Position numbers and translations under genes: made by a program
Part shown: positions 9,289 through 21,960 of the stretch, one piece after another
How positions within the stretch are numbered: the first letter of the stretch is position 1
Layout of the letters: each line of letters opens with the position of its first letter
The notes under the pieces: generated by a model
Databases searched by the model: none
Seen by the model: only the letters and a program-made list of their open reading frames with translations
What the model was told of the DNA's origin: nothing
Assembly (NCBI RefSeq): GCF_014633365.1
Contig: NC_068347.1
Location: 21,288,433 to 21,352,432 of the forward strand
Direction of reading: 5' to 3'
Origin: Diospyros lotus
Lineage: Eukaryota > Streptophyta > Magnoliopsida > Ericales > Ebenaceae
DNA: 64,000 bases

Positions 9289-9946
9289 TGATAAATGTTG
9301 CTTTCTATTTGTATTTTATGTGAATGTCATTTGGTCTTAATTTCATCTTCATTTACATGTCATTATTCTGTTATTTGGCCGTCTCTTATATCAGCCATTG
9401 ATCTCATCTTAAACCCTGATCGTGCAGCTTACAGTCATTTTTCCTTGATATATAAGGCTGTTATTAGAACCCAATCGTCACTTTCACTGTTGCAATCAAA
9501 AGAAACCTTAAATTGGTGTAAAGAGAGAAGACACAACCTGTGAATCCTTAGATCTGTAAGAACCTACGGTGTATTGCTCTATCTCCGGTTTAAATTGCTT
9601 CGTCGTGGGAGGTAAGGTCAAGAGGCAATGGTGAGTATGGTGTTTGCACGGTGTTGATGCATTCTTATACTTGTTTTTTGGTTTCTGCCTTCTTGATGTA
9701 ATATTGTAATCGTTTTGTTCTTTGTTGAATCGGTGTAATCGCGTTGTATTCTCTTTGATATAGTGGATTGACTAGAGGTGAAAACCTTTACCGTGATTAG
9801 GATCCATTTACAAATCTGAACACATATATCTTGTGTTATATTATGTGTTGTGTTCTTGGTGTGATTGATTTATTTCAATTCGATTTCTCGGCTTGGTTCT
9901 TGGCTTCGTTTGTTGGTCGATTAAATCAATTGAGGGAAAATTAACA
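9289..9946 (+). repeat. 5' LTR of Tork-type copia
   Basis: 658 bp, homologous along its whole length to 14382-15033. It ends ACA two bases before the primer binding site. Confidence 0.88.
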
Positions 9947-9948
9947 AG

Positions 9949-9961
9949 TGGTATCAGAGCC
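9949..9961 (+). other. Primer binding site, initiator-Met tRNA
   Basis: TGGTATCAGAGCC, perfect match to the usual plant copia primer site. Confidence 0.88.
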
Positions 9962-10193
9962 CCTATAAAGCGAACCAAGTAGCTGCCAGAAACTAATATC
10001 GTGCCGAACACAATGAAGATCGTAAGTCAATCTTGAAATCCCTCTCGGTAAGAAAGTATCCTTTGTGCCCTAACTCTTTGTTTATGCGTTTTTCTTTCTT
10101 TTCATTTAGAGTCTTTTCTATTCTGTTAGGGTTTCCTTTCTTGTTGCCTTTTTCTTTGTATTTCCTTGCAAACATCCATAAGATCATTTAGAT

Positions 10194-10990
10194 ATGTCTC
10201 CTTCGAAGGTGGAAGTTGAGAAATTCGACAGCCAAGGTGATTTCGGAATATGGCAGAAGAAAATAAAGGCAATCTTAGTTCAACACCGGTGCTCAAAGGC
10301 ACTGGTTATTGAACCAAAAGATGAAAAGGATAAGAAAGAAGCCTCAACCTACCAGGAAAACCAGGAAATGAATGAGTTGGCTTATGGCCTTCTCATCCTT
10401 AACCTGGCTGACAATGTTTTGAGATAGGTAAATGATAAGGATACAGTTGCGAAGGTATGGACAAAACTAGAATCTCTTTACATGACCAAGACCTTGACTA
10501 ACAAAATTTATTTGAAAGAAAGATTGTTTGGTTTCAAGATGGATCCCTGTAAATCTCTAGAAGAAAACCTAGATGACTTTACTGTTATCACTATAACATT
10601 GGCTAATATTGATGAGAAAATATCAAATGAGAATCAAGCCATAATTCTTTTAAATTCTCTGCCAGAATCTTATAGGGATGTAAAAACTGTAATTAAATAT
10701 GGTAGAACCTCATTGTCTTTAGAGGATGTATTATCTACACTTAGATCTAGAGATCTTGAATTTAAAAAGGAAAAGAAAGTAAGCAATGCAAAAGGTATGA
10801 ATGTAAAGGAAAAACCAAAAAAGAAATCAAAACCTAGAGGCAAAACTCTAACTAGGAGTCAATCTAAACATAGAGGAACAAGTAGGGGTTCCTCAAGAAC
10901 AATGACATGCTATTATTGCAATAAGGAAGGTCATTTAAAGAAATAGTGTCGTAAAAGAAAGAAAGACCTAGAAAACAATAAAGAAAAAGA
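10194..10990 (+). pseudogene. copia gag, broken by stops
   Basis: Starts MSPSKVEVEKFDSQGDF, the typical Tnt1-like gag opening (EKFDG.NDF..W). A stop at 10426 interrupts it. It resumes with KIYLKERLFGFKM and the LNSLPESYRDVKTVIKYGR block (10482-10946), then a CCHC zinc knuckle CYYCNKEGHLKK whose last Cys is preceded by a stop codon near 10945. Basic KSKPRGK and SRGSSR stretches before the knuckle fit RNA binding. Not translatable as one protein. Confidence 0.85.
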
Positions 10991-11029
10991 AGATGTAGCT
11001 AATCTATCTGATGGCTATGAGAGTGGTGA

Positions 11030-14000
11030 GGGCCTAATACTCTCAGAACATGCTTTTGGATAGGAGTGGATTTTAGATTCAGGGTGTACATTTCATATGA
11101 CACCAAGGAGGGATTGGTTGTTCAACTTTAAGAACATTAAGGGTGGTAAAGTCTTAATGGGCAATAATCAATCTTGCAACATAACTGGAATGGATCAATT
11201 AAGTTCAAAATGTGGGATTGAACCTTTAGAACCCTAGATAATGTAAGGCTAGTACCCAACTTAAGAAGGAATTTAATTTCCTTAGGCATGTTAGACTCTA
11301 GTGGTGGGTCCTATAAATCTAAAAAAGGAATTCTTAGGGTAATGAAAGGGTCAATGGTAGTCCTTAAAAGGTATTCTACAGCAAGGGTTATATGTCCTAC
11401 AAGGGGAGACCATTATGGGAAATGTAGCTATCTCATCTGTTGTGGATGATGACACTAAAATATGGCATAGGAGGCTAGGCCATATAGGTATGAAAGGTTT
11501 ACAAGAGTTAAGTAAACAGGGTATTCTAGATCCTGAGAGAATAAACAACTTAGATTTCTATGAGACATGTGTTATGGGTAAATCTCACAGGTTGCAATTT
11601 GCACCATCAGCTCATAGGACTAAGATTATCTTAGAATATGTCCACTTTGATCTTTGGGGTTCTCCCCAAGTCCCATATTCTCTATTAGGAGCCCAATACT
11701 TCCTTTCCTTCATAGATGACTATTCTAGAAAAGTATAGGTTTATTTTCTTAAGCATAAGAGTGAGACTTTTGAAAAATTTAAGAATTTAAGGAGTGGAAG
11801 ACTCTTGTATAGAACACCAATTAGGAAAAAGGATTAAAATCCTAAGAATTGATAATGGTCTAGAATTCTGTAATCATGAATTCATAAATTATTGCAAACA
11901 AGTAGGAATTGCAAGGCATAGGACATGTAGTGAAACCCCATAGCAAAACGGAATTGTTGAAAGAATGAATAGGACTATCCTGAACAAAGTTAGATGTTTA
12001 TGAAATGAATCTAAACTTCCTAAGAAATTATGGGCTGAAGCAGTGTCTGCTGCTTGTTATCAAATAAATAGATCTCCCTTATCAACCATTAACTTTAAGA
12101 CTCTAGAACATTTGTGGACTGGAAAGGTGCGTATCTTAGATCACATGAAGCCTTTTGGGTGTATAGGGTATGTGCATAAGAAAGAAGGCAAGTTAGACCC
12201 TAGAGCATAGAAAGTTGTGTTTTTTGGGATATCCTCAGAGGGTTAAAGGCTACAAATTGTGGTTGATGGATGATAAAAAGGTTGTCATTAGTAGAGACTA
12301 GTACTCAAGGAATAAGAATACTATATGCCAAGTCAAGTGAAAAATGGTAAGGAAAATCAAACTAATAGTTTTCAGTTTGAGGTGGAAAATGATAGCTCTG
12401 AGGATCACATAGAAGATTCAAATAATGAAAGTTCGTAGCCTTCTAGTAACTCAGAAGTTATTGAGTTTGAATTAGACGATAACATTCCTAAGGTTGCTAA
12501 TTTGAATCTGGAGAATATAACTCTGACTTGAGTGATTTTCTCTTATCTAGGGATAGGATTAGGAGAGAAATAAAACCTCCTAGAAGGTATGCTCATGCAG
12601 ACTTCATAACCTATACCCTAAATATAGGAGGCTCTAGAGAGCTTGAAGAACTGGTAAGTTACCAAGATGGTTGTGTTAGTAAGGATAAAATCCATTGGTT
12701 AAAGGCTATGAGAGAAGAGATGGACTCTCTCAAAAAGAATAAAACCTGGTCTCTTGTAAAGAGGCCTAAAGACCAAAAGATTATAGGCTATAAGTGGATC
12801 TTTAAGAGAAAACTAGGAATACCAGGAGTAGAACCACCTAGATTTAAAGCAAGGGTAGTTGCTAAGAGGTATTCCCAAAGGGAAGGCATAGACTACCATG
12901 AAGTGTTCTCTCTTGTGGTTAAGCATACCTCTATTAGATTAGTCTTAGCCTTAGCAACCCTATATGATTTAGAACTAGAACAACTAGATGTCAAGACCGC
13001 TTCCCTACATGGAAACCTAGAAGAAAGGATTTATATGGATCAGCTTACAAGATTTGTAGAAAGAGGGAAAGAGTGGAAACCTAGAAGAAAGGATTTATAT
13101 GGATCAGCTTACAAGATTTGTAGAAAGAGGGAAAGAATATCTGGTCTATTTACTGCAAAGGTCATTATATGGCCTTAAGCAATCTCCCCAACATTGGTAT
13201 AAGAGGTTTGATGAGTTTATGCTCAGGGAAAATTACAATAGGAGTAATTTTGACCATTGTGTTTATTTTAAACAACTTAAGAGGAATCTGTATATATATC
13301 TCCTAATATATGTGGATGACATGCTTGTAGCATGTAAGGATAAGGGGGAAATAAGTAAACTAACCCAAGCCCTTAGATCTGAATTTGAAATGAAATCTCT
13401 AGGTGCAGCAGCAAAGCGTATACTTGGAATTGATATTAAGAGGGATAGAGAGAAAGGTATATTAACTTTGAATCAATCTGGTTATTAAAAGAAAGTGGTG
13501 GATTTATTTGAAATGTAAGAATGTAAATCGATGTCTATTCCTATGTCTCCTCAATTTAAGCTAAGTGCTGTGAAAGGTAATTTACCCAAGGAAGAAGAGG
13601 AGTACATGAAGAATGTCCCATATTCCAATGCTATAAGAAGTTTAATGTATGTAATGATAAGCACTAGGCCGGATACTGCATATGGTGTAAGCCTAGTAAG
13701 TAGGTTTAGGAGTAACCCATCAAAGAAACATTGGAAATATGTTAAGTGGATACTTAGGTATCTTAAAGGAACATTAGATAAAGGTTTAGTGTTTAGTTCA
13801 AACACTAGGAATGATAGCTACATAGAAGGTTATTGTGATTCATATTTTACAGTTGATTTAGATAAAAGAAGATCCTTAACAAGGTATGCTTTTACCATAG
13901 GTGGAAATTTGATAAGATGGAAAGCAAATCTCCAGCACATAGTGGCCTTATCAATCACAGAGGGTGAATATGTGGCTCTTACAGAAGCCATGAAAGAAGC

Positions 14001-14283
14001 CATTTGGTTATAGGGAATAATAAATGAATTAGGCTTAGGCAAGCAGGTCCCTAGGGTACTTTATGATTCGCAAAGTGCTATTCATCTCTCTAAAAATAGT
14101 GCATTTCATGAGAGAACCAAGCACATAGATGTACAACTTCATTTTGTTAGGGATATTATATCTAAAGGGCAGATTAAGGTAGAGAAAATTTCAATAGAAA
14201 TTAACCCAATAGATATGTTAACTAAACCTATACCTGAAGTCAAGTTTGAGCAATCATTAAATCTGCTCAAAGTGCTCCCAACG
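11030..14283 (+). pseudogene. copia pol (PR-IN-RT-RH), heavily mutated
   Basis: Recognisable in order: protease around WILDSGCTFHMTP (11070-11110); GAG-pre-integrase/zinc region IWHRRLGHIGMKGLQELSKQGIL (11457-11535), where the Cys pair is reduced to one (YETCVMGK); integrase core to about 12200; RT from KTWSLVKRPKDQ (12745) through the active site LLIYVDDMLVA (13300-13332); RNase H with STRPDTAYGVSLVSRF and YDSQSAIHLSKN (to 14110); and the end LTKPIPEVK near 14220-14245. There are many stops, and a 64 bp tandem duplication at 13011-13138 shifts the RT frame. Certainly inactive. Confidence 0.85.
13011..13138 (+). repeat. 64 bp tandem duplication in RT
   Basis: Two adjacent copies (13011-13074, 13075-13138), both starting GGAAACCTAGAAGAAAGG and almost identical. 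64 is not a multiple of three, so the duplication itself shifts the reading frame. Confidence 0.85.
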
Positions 14284-14381
14284 TAGCTATGAGAGAGTTG
14301 CAAGGGTCTCAAGTCAAATCCATTATCATTCCATTCTTGAATCAAGGTGGAATTTGTTGTGATAGGTGATTCAAAATTACA

Positions 14382-15033
14382 TGATAAATGTTGCATTCTA
14401 TTTGCATTTCATGTGAATGTCATTTGGCCTTAATTTCATCTTCATTTACATGTTATTATTCTGTTATTTGGTCGTCTCTTATATCATCCATTGATCTCAT
14501 CTAAAACGTTGATCGTGCGACTTATAGTCATTTTGCCTTGATATATAAGGTTGATATCAGAACCCAATTATCACTTTCACTGTTGCAATCAAAAGAAACC
14601 CTAAATCGACGCAAAGAGAGGAGACACAACCTGTGAATTCTTCGATCGGTAAAAGCCTACGGTGTATTGCTCTATCTCCGGTTTAAATCGCTTCGTCATG
14701 GAAGGTAAGGTCAAGAGGCAGTGGTGAGTATGGTGTTTGCTTGGTGTTGATGCATTCTTGTACTTATTTTTTTGTTTCTGTCTTCTTAAATCAATACTAT
14801 AATCGCTTTCTTCTTTGTTGAATCGGTGTAATCGTGTTGTACTGTCTTTGGTATAGTGGATTGACTAGAGGCGAAAACCTCTGCCATGATTAGGATCCAT
14901 AAATGAACACGTATATCTTATGTTTTGTTGTGTGTTGTGTTCTTAGTGCTATTGGTTTATTTTGATTTGATTTCTTGGCTTGATTCTTGGCTTCGTTTGT
15001 TGGCCAATTAAATTGATTGAGGGAAAATTGACA
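14382..15033 (+). repeat. 3' LTR of Tork-type copia
   Basis: 652 bp partner of 9289-9946. Contains the same GTGTATTGCTCTATCTCCGG block. Confidence 0.88.
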
Positions 15034-15329
15034 TAAAGCTTTCTAAGAGTTTTTCTCCTTTCCTTCCACACAAGTTGGAAAGCACACTAGCTTAACTTTT
15101 TGCTTTTCTCTTCAATTTTCCAACAAGCATTTTAACAGTATACATTCAATATATATTGGCATGCTTAGGCAAGCTTCTTGATCTATCTGCCCACTTCTTA
15201 CATGTTTAGAGAAGATGGCTTCAACTGCAAAATTACAATTATTCTCAATGCAACTGTATTTAGCGGTTATAGATCTAGATTTGGATCTAGATCTAAATCC
15301 CATTACGGGTGAATCGACGCAAGTCCATA
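15034..15329. other. Unassigned spacer between two elements
   Basis: About 300 bp, no gene seen. It has an internal GATCTAGATTTGGATCTAGA direct repeat near 15270-15295. It is the left flank of the following solo LTR. Confidence 0.3.
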
Positions 15330-17116
15330 TGACAACCCCGCCCTTGGACACCCCGGCCGAGGCACCAAGGGAAAGGTGTCAAAAAGAAATGGTACTTGCT
15401 GGGGTTATAGGGGAACACATACTCACAAGACTGGAAAAGATAACAAAATTTTATAAATAACTAAGCAACAAGCTGCCATGTACAATGGGTTATACATCTA
15501 TAAGATTACAGTAAAAGACAAAATAAGGCCCACAAAACTATATATCTACAGTCCAAGCACATGCCAAAAACCCTGTAGATCTTTTGGTTATGGACGGCTC
15601 TATACACACCTAGACGCTGGACCCTGCCTGGGTAGGCTCCCCGTCAGCCACAGTCTTGCCCTTACCTGGAATGATGCAAAAACGAATGAGCTACAAAGCT
15701 CAGTAAGTAACATAGAATAAAAGAGCAAGAAGAACGAGGAGAACCATCCATAAATAACCATAAATATCTCACTGAAGCATGGAATGAGGAGGGAAAACAT
15801 ATACATGCAAGTTTCAGCCATCATAATGTATACATAAGCAAGAAGCATGCTTCTACATTACCATCACAACACATATAACAAGTATAACAAGGTAATCTGG
15901 GTCCCACACGAGTCTGGCCTTATAACACACTCGAGCTTACACAAGTCTGGCTCTTAAGCCACTCGAGCTTGATGGTGTAGCACCATAGGGGACATTTACA
16001 CACATATAACATGTTTTATGCTCATAACCATGCTCAATAAAGGGAACAATATACATATGATACATGCACAATATCTCTTCACTTTAGGTGTATATAGCTA
16101 GCTCACTCATTTAATCATGGACAATATGTAAGGGATGTGTTTACAAACAAGGAAACTCGAGCCACAAGAAATAAAAAAGAGATTCAAAACTTACAAGAGG
16201 CTTTTAAGCCAAAATAGGGGACTGATAGTCGACAGACTGCCTCAATCTGTAAACAGACAGGTCCCCCAAACCCCCAATTCCCCTACTTTCTTCACACAAA
16301 ACCTAGGCAAGATGACTCAAACTCTTGCCTAATCTTCAACCCAACAAAAACACATCATTCCCAAGAAAAGTTGGGGAGAACAAATCCCCTTGGAAGCATT
16401 AAAGAAGAGATTAAATAAAGAAAAACAAGTATGTTACAAGTACATAGGAGTTTACCCAAAAAATAGAGGGTTTTGATAGAAATCCTCTTTAACAAATGAA
16501 ATTCCAGATTGTAAACCATAAACAAGAGTTAGAACTTGCCTTAGATTCCTTGTTTCACACTTTCTAGCCTTTCTTAACCCTTAACACCTCACGAAACCTG
16601 CCAAACATAGGGATTTCCAGCTTCTCTTAGCTACAAAACAGGGGACAAGTTGGACTCTAAGCTAGAGAAGGGCTAGGAATTGAATTCCTTACCTTTAAAC
16701 CCCTCCGTGAGACCCTTAATTGCTGCTAGAAGAGGAGAATGGAAGAGAGAAGAAACCCTAGTGGTTGGAAAGTGTCTCTCGAAGCTCTCCACTACCTCAC
16801 AACTCTCTCCCTCTTCAACTTCACTCTTATTTATACTTTCCAATATTCCATTTTAATTTAATCAATAAATTTCCAGCCCACTTTAATTCTTCATTTCCCT
16901 TCATTTTTATTTCATTTCTCATGAATTAAAGACTACTTACCCTTTATTTCATCCTTAACCCTTGGTTTGACTTGCTCACCTCTCATAGACTTTGAATAAT
17001 CAACCTCCCTTGACTTTAAATTTCTTTCACTTCAACCCCCAAATTAATGCTATTTCAAATAAGAGGAAATTCTCCAAAACAATAACATAATCGTACCATA
17101 ATAACGGGGTGTTACA
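15330..17116 (-). mobile_element. 1.8 kb solo LTR, minus orientation
   Basis: On the minus strand it starts TGTAACACCCCG (from 17116) and ends GGGGTTGTCA (15330). Flanks are TCCATA on the left and ATCCATA on the right: a target duplication that is slightly offset (CCATA at 15325-15329 and 17119-17123), so the exact right edge is uncertain by two bases. No coding sequence. The minus-strand motif CATCATTCCAGGTA (15663-15676) is shared with the solo LTR at 5711-8437, suggesting the same broad Ty3/gypsy family. Confidence 0.7.
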
Positions 17117-17887
17117 ATCCATAACCTAGATTTATTACAAAATTTGAAATACAAAAAAATCTAAAATCCTAGAATCACTAAAATTTGAAGTTTAAAAAAA
17201 TTGGCAGAGGGTTCTAATAATACCAAAATACTATGTAGGTGGAGATCTAACAAGAAATTCCAATGATATCAGAATATCATGAATGTGAAACAAAGATTAA
17301 ACTAGTTTTTTCAATGTTACTAATAAATTACTCTCATTAAATTGACTGATATATAAATCTATTTATAGGATATATAAGGTAAAGAAAAAATGTAACCCTA
17401 TCTAAAGATAGGCTTTGTTTGGAAATAAATAAAGTCAATAGATAAATTTAAATCTAATTCAACTCATCTAATTTTGAATAATCTAATTTAATTGTAATCT
17501 AATTCTTTAAATTATCTCTAACAATGTATAAAACTAAAAAAAATTATTTCAACAAAAATGTTATGATAAAAAAGTTAAAGATAAAATAATATAAAAATAT
17601 GATTGGGACAAGTATTTTTTCACAACTTCGAATTAATTGACAATAGTATTCACAAACTTATATAATCTAAAATTACAAATTCAAAACTTAGATATAGTGA
17701 TACAAATTTATTTGCCATTGAAAGGTCATAAGGATTTAAGTGTACATATTAGATAAATAATTTTACAAGTCCAACAATACATGTATAGTAAAATTAAAAT
17801 TGTTAATAATCACACTACTCAGTTATACAAAAAATCATTAAAACAAAAACATCAATAATAAAAAAATACAAAATTTAAACATGAGAG
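17117..17887. other. AT-rich intergenic sequence
   Basis: No gene, no repeat with recognisable ends. Long A/T runs only. Confidence 0.4.
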
Positions 17888-18883
17888 TTACATTTGGTTG
17901 GATGAAATGGTTTTGAAGGGAATGGGAATAGAATGAAATGACTATTCTATTTCATCACCATATTGGGTTTGGATAAGAATGGAATGACCCTTATATTCCA
18001 TTCCCATATTTGGTATATCATAATTTTTATGGAATGAAAAAATAAATAAATAATTGACAAAAATGTCCTTTTATATTATAAAATTGAAAATTCTTATAAA
18101 GAGTAGTTTATAATTCCAAAAAATTATTTAAACATTTCTAAATTTATCCTAGGAAAAAAATTATTTTCATCTTTTTTAACTAAAAATATTTTTAAAATTT
18201 AATAAAAATAAAATTCAATTCTTAGGAAAAAAAATTATATAATTGAAAAAATTCTTTTTTTATTTTGTAAAAAAATGTGTAATGGCAAAAACAAATTTTG
18301 GAAATTTCCGAATACAATTGGACATAAATTTGGTAATGACAAGTATTGACAAAAAATACTTAATACAAAAGTGTACAAAATGCAAAAAAATCCATAAACA
18401 TTCATTCAAACATTTGAATGTATAATTATCATAAAAAGTACTTGTAACTTGTTTATTGTAAAACATTCCAACAAAAACAATTCAATCATATATGCATAAC
18501 ACAAGTAGTGTGAAAACAATTGTCTAAACAAAAGTGAAGGGTCAAACTACCAAATCAACCAAGGACACGTCAAACCCACATCATTTTTTCACGGTCCTAA
18601 ATTATGGGAAACACAAATAACAAAGAAGGGTCACTAGATATCTTGATCGAAGCATCCATCTTTTTAGCAACTAACAAGCCCTCAACCATTCCTAGCTACT
18701 CATAAACCCATGTTTTCCATTCATTAATTTCGACCTCAATTACCAAACTCCTTACATAAGACCCCAACTTGTCTGTAACCTTAACAAGACTATTATCAAG
18801 TGAGGTTGTCACCTCTTTTAACTAGTGTAAAAAGACTTTATTAGAATTTTCCCTCTTTCTTTTCTTACCTACTAATGATGTTT

Positions 18884-19135
18884 TCATTTGTGTGTGTGTA
18901 TACTTGGCAATTGTGTAACCGAGATGGAAGCATTGAACTCCATAATAAGATCCATCGGCTTCTCCAAGTCATTTGAGACATTTCCAATGCCAACATCCAA
19001 CTCTTCTACCACAACTTTTGTTGCTTGTACATTTATACACGTGACATAGACTTTACCAAATATTAGGAAAAGTTCCTCAAAATGAGGAAGATTCTTATTC
19101 CTAAACTCGATAACTTTCGTGTTAGACTGCACACA
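18884..19135 (-). pseudogene. PIF/Harbinger Myb/SANT-like protein, C-terminal exon
   Basis: The minus-strand frame has VIEFRNKNLPHFEELFLIFGKVYVT, matching the conserved (Q)FRNKPFPHYEDL..IFGKDRATG block of the Myb/SANT-like ORF that accompanies PIF/Harbinger transposases. A good splice acceptor (TGTGTGCAG on the minus strand, near 19129-19137) precedes it, so this is probably its own exon. The protein would bind DNA and help import the transposase; here it is a fragment. Confidence 0.7.
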
Positions 19136-19370
19136 TAGAAAAAAAAATTGTTAAAAATTTCATTTATAGACACAATATCCTCTCCCAAATAGATTTCATT
19201 ACCTTCACATATACATCCCATACTTCTATTTTTATTGTTACTGTTGTCGCCAAAAACACAACAATCAAAATTTGTAATGTAGGAATGTGGAGTCGAGCTT
19301 TCAATTCCTGCTTTCTTCCTATTTTTGGGAAGTATGCAATTACTCTGTGAGGGAGGACTGGCTCCAGGAG

Positions 19371-19436
19371 GAAGGAGTTGCTTCAGAAGGAGGGAGTTGC
19401 TCAAGAAGGGAGTTGCTCAAGAAGGGAGTTGCTCTG
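19371..19436 (+). repeat. 16 bp minisatellite, about 4 units
   Basis: Unit GAAGGGAGTTGCTCAA: two near-perfect copies (19405-19420, 19421-19436) and two diverged ones before them. Confidence 0.75.
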
Positions 19437-19883
19437 GGAGGATGGGTCCTTTGGGAGGAAGGAATGTTTTTGTGTCCTCCGAGAGAAAGAAAAGGCTATG
19501 GGAGGAAATGAAGCCCTGAGAGAACTGGTCTTCCAAGAAGAAAAGATGCTCTGGGAATATTCTTGCTTGTTTCGAGTAAACTAAGTGGACTGAAATCACA
19601 AACATGAGTTAGAAGGCACGTGGGGATTCCTCACCCATGTATGCCTTCTGATGCTTAAATCAGTAACGGGTAGTGAAAATTGCTCTAGGTGGACACTGAA
19701 GTCCCTTCAAGTGGAATAGGTGATTCAAGTAAAGAATGATACTTCATATGGATGAAATCAATTTACCTCAAGTGGAAAAAGAGATCTTATCTTTGTCAAG
19801 AAGTGGGGTATTTATAGGCATGACTCCTAAGAATCTCGCACTAGCCACATATCGCATCTAGAGGGTGGCAGCTATCTGAAAGG

Positions 19884-20010
19884 CATGGTTGGCTGCCCAA
19901 TGGGCAGGGTATACTATCCATCTATCGAATCTAGAGGGTAGCCTAGAGAATCCTCCGGGTGAAAGTAAGCGTCATGGTTGGTTGCCCAATGGGCAGGGTA
20001 TATTATCCAT
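19884..20010 (+). repeat. 89 bp-period direct repeat
   Basis: CATGGTTGG(C/T)TGCCCAATGGGCAGGGTAT at 19884 recurs at 19973 with only two changes over 38 bp. Confidence 0.75.
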
Positions 20011-20265
20011 GTCGATTCCCTCTCGAAGGAATGACGTCATTTGCCTTTGCTTTTACTCTAGGCGGGTTCCACCCAATGTATGGCTCCAGTCAAGTGGATG
20101 CTCTCACTTCTTCTTGCTTCACTAGGGTAAGTCCACTTGTTCGATCGAGTGGGCGCTTTGGGTGGAAATTAGTTCCACCTGGAATGAACGACACAATAGT
20201 TACCACTTTGTTCATGTCATCCCAATCGAATTCACTTGTGTTTACTCCATATACCATGTGATACA

Positions 20266-21960
20266 CAATCTATTAATCCTTTTTTTAGAGCCTTTATCCT
20301 AAGCTGAATGTAAGGATTACCTCTAATTCCACATCTAGTCCATCTATGAATCATCACACCTTCTAAAGTAGTTAAGTATCCATTCTTGAAACCATTATTA
20401 ATAATGTATTTTGTTAGGAACCGACCAACCGTGAAGCTTCGATTCTGCCTTGCTTAATCCGTAGAGTCATAAACATGAACTCCTCCAAGTCGGTCCACAC
20501 GATCGACCCTTTCCACGAACGCCTCGAGTAATGCTAGTAACCCTGGCGCCTTTGAGAGATCCGAATTTCTCCTTAATTTTTCAGCTTCTTAAGTGGCATA
20601 TTTATAGAGTTTAAAAAACCCTAATTGTGCCTTGGAAAACCCCTAAAAAATTTAAGCTCGGCCCATTATCACATTGGGCCAAATCTCTCTTTTAAATTGT
20701 GCAACGGGCTCAACTTAAGTATGTGACCCCTTAGATCCACCATTGGGCTAGATGTAGGGCAAACTCTATTGGGCTATATGAAGGCCCAACTCATTAGATT
20801 AATTAAACTCTTTAATTAAGCTTATGGGCTTCTTAATTAGCACATCTCATGGGCTTCTTAATTAAACTCTTTAATTAATAGTTTTAGAATTAATAAAATT
20901 AATTCTAAAACCCTACATATCATGGTTAACGTCTAGCAACATGCCATGAATACCTAGCCAACGATGAAAAACACGGACCTTTTCAATTGCAATTACCGTA
21001 CAGTAAAATCCTTTCATCAATCTATGTCCCGATTGAATTTAGGGTATGGTTTTATGATGAAACCCTAATCATTCAATAACTATGTATCCATTCCAGATTT
21101 ATGACTTGATAGGTGAAATCAAAACACCTTTTGATTTCCACCTCACCTTGGCCAAGGATTTCCTCAGTCATGAAATCATCGGAATACATAGGACATCTTC
21201 TCATCTTATCGATAAGTGATGAATCCTATTTCGACATTCACAAGCCTTCATATGTGATAAGGTTACGCCCAGTGATAATTTGTTAATGACTCTATTAGAA
21301 TCCAAAAAGAACCAAAGTGTAACCAGTCAAATATAAGACTACCATGATGTCTCAAGTCTAAGGATCAATCTACACTATTGCAACACAGAAATTCCAATTC
21401 GACATTGAAAATAACCATTATGAATTCTGTAGTGGGTCAATTCAGTGTACTTATTCTTATAATGAGCACCCACGTATATGCACTAGTGGCTCCACACCAA
21501 TGTCCATGAAACGAGACATTCTCCTAATTGAGCATGCATCATATGTGCTAGTCTATCCGAGTTGTTAGTGTCCAGTCCTAATAACTCTATGACTAGGAAC
21601 ATTTAAGATCAAGGCTTGTAAGGAATATGTTTCATGATCGTCATCTCTATGCACGACCATATTCCATGAGCCTATTTGATCTATGGACTTTGTCAAGAAT
21701 GGATTACAATAAATAATGATGACAACCATCAATGACAAATAAAAACATAATGCCTTGCAATAACAATTGATTGAAGATAAAGAATCAAAATGTAAAGTAT
21801 GATCAATTACATGTAAATATAATTGGCTTGTGGGGCATAACTCTAACATATTTGACCTTACAATTTTCAAATCCACTAGGCAATAAATCAACATTGCATC
21901 TTTCTCCTTTATCCAACATGTTCAATTGATTGGTTACTTTCTTAGGTTCGTTTTTCCATG
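20266..21960 (-). pseudogene. PIF/Harbinger Myb/SANT-like domain, split by a solo LTR
   Basis: Joining 21849-21960 to 20266-20411 on the minus strand reads through CNVDLLPSGFE and then NGFKNGYLTTLEGVM, a Trp-rich stretch, and GNPYIQLRIKALKK. This matches the Myb/SANT-like domain (NGFK.GYL..LE.M......KA.PHIESRIK.LKK). The solo LTR 20412-21848 sits between the halves with its TATTT duplication. The frame stops being recognisable at about 20266, where another insertion begins. Confidence 0.65.
20412..21848 (-). mobile_element. 1.44 kb solo LTR, TSD TATTT
   Basis: On the minus strand it begins TGTTAGAGTTATGCCCC and ends GGTTCCTAACA. It is flanked by a perfect TATTT duplication (20407-20411, 21849-21853). 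No internal region. The start sequence resembles Ty1/copia LTRs, but lineage is not proven. It interrupts the Myb/SANT-like gene. Confidence 0.88.

Larger units (their letters stand above)
9289..15033 (+). mobile_element. Old Ty1/copia element, Tork (Tnt1-like) type
   Basis: Full-length layout on the + strand: 5' LTR 9289-9946, primer binding site 9949-9961, gag from 10194, pol to 14283, purine-rich AAGGTGGAATTTG near 14345-14357, 3' LTR 14382-15033. LTRs start TGATAAATG and end ACA. By eye they differ at roughly one base in ten, so the insertion is old. Order of domains (gag, protease, integrase, RT, RNase H) is that of copia. No clean 5 bp target duplication was found. The 3' LTR may begin earlier, at TGTTGTGATAGG (14355), which is missing from the 5' copy. 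Confidence 0.9.
19138..20265. other. Unassigned insertion with minisatellites
   Basis: Separates the two Myb/SANT fragments. It holds a 16 bp minisatellite (19371-19436) and an 89 bp-period repeat (19884-19921 and 19973-20010). No clear coding sequence and no clear LTR ends. It may be an intron plus a small insertion. Confidence 0.35.

Noticed and set aside
15330..17116. Full element rather than solo LTR
   Set aside because: No primer binding site, no coding remnants, and the flanks match each other closely (TCCATA), as for a single LTR.
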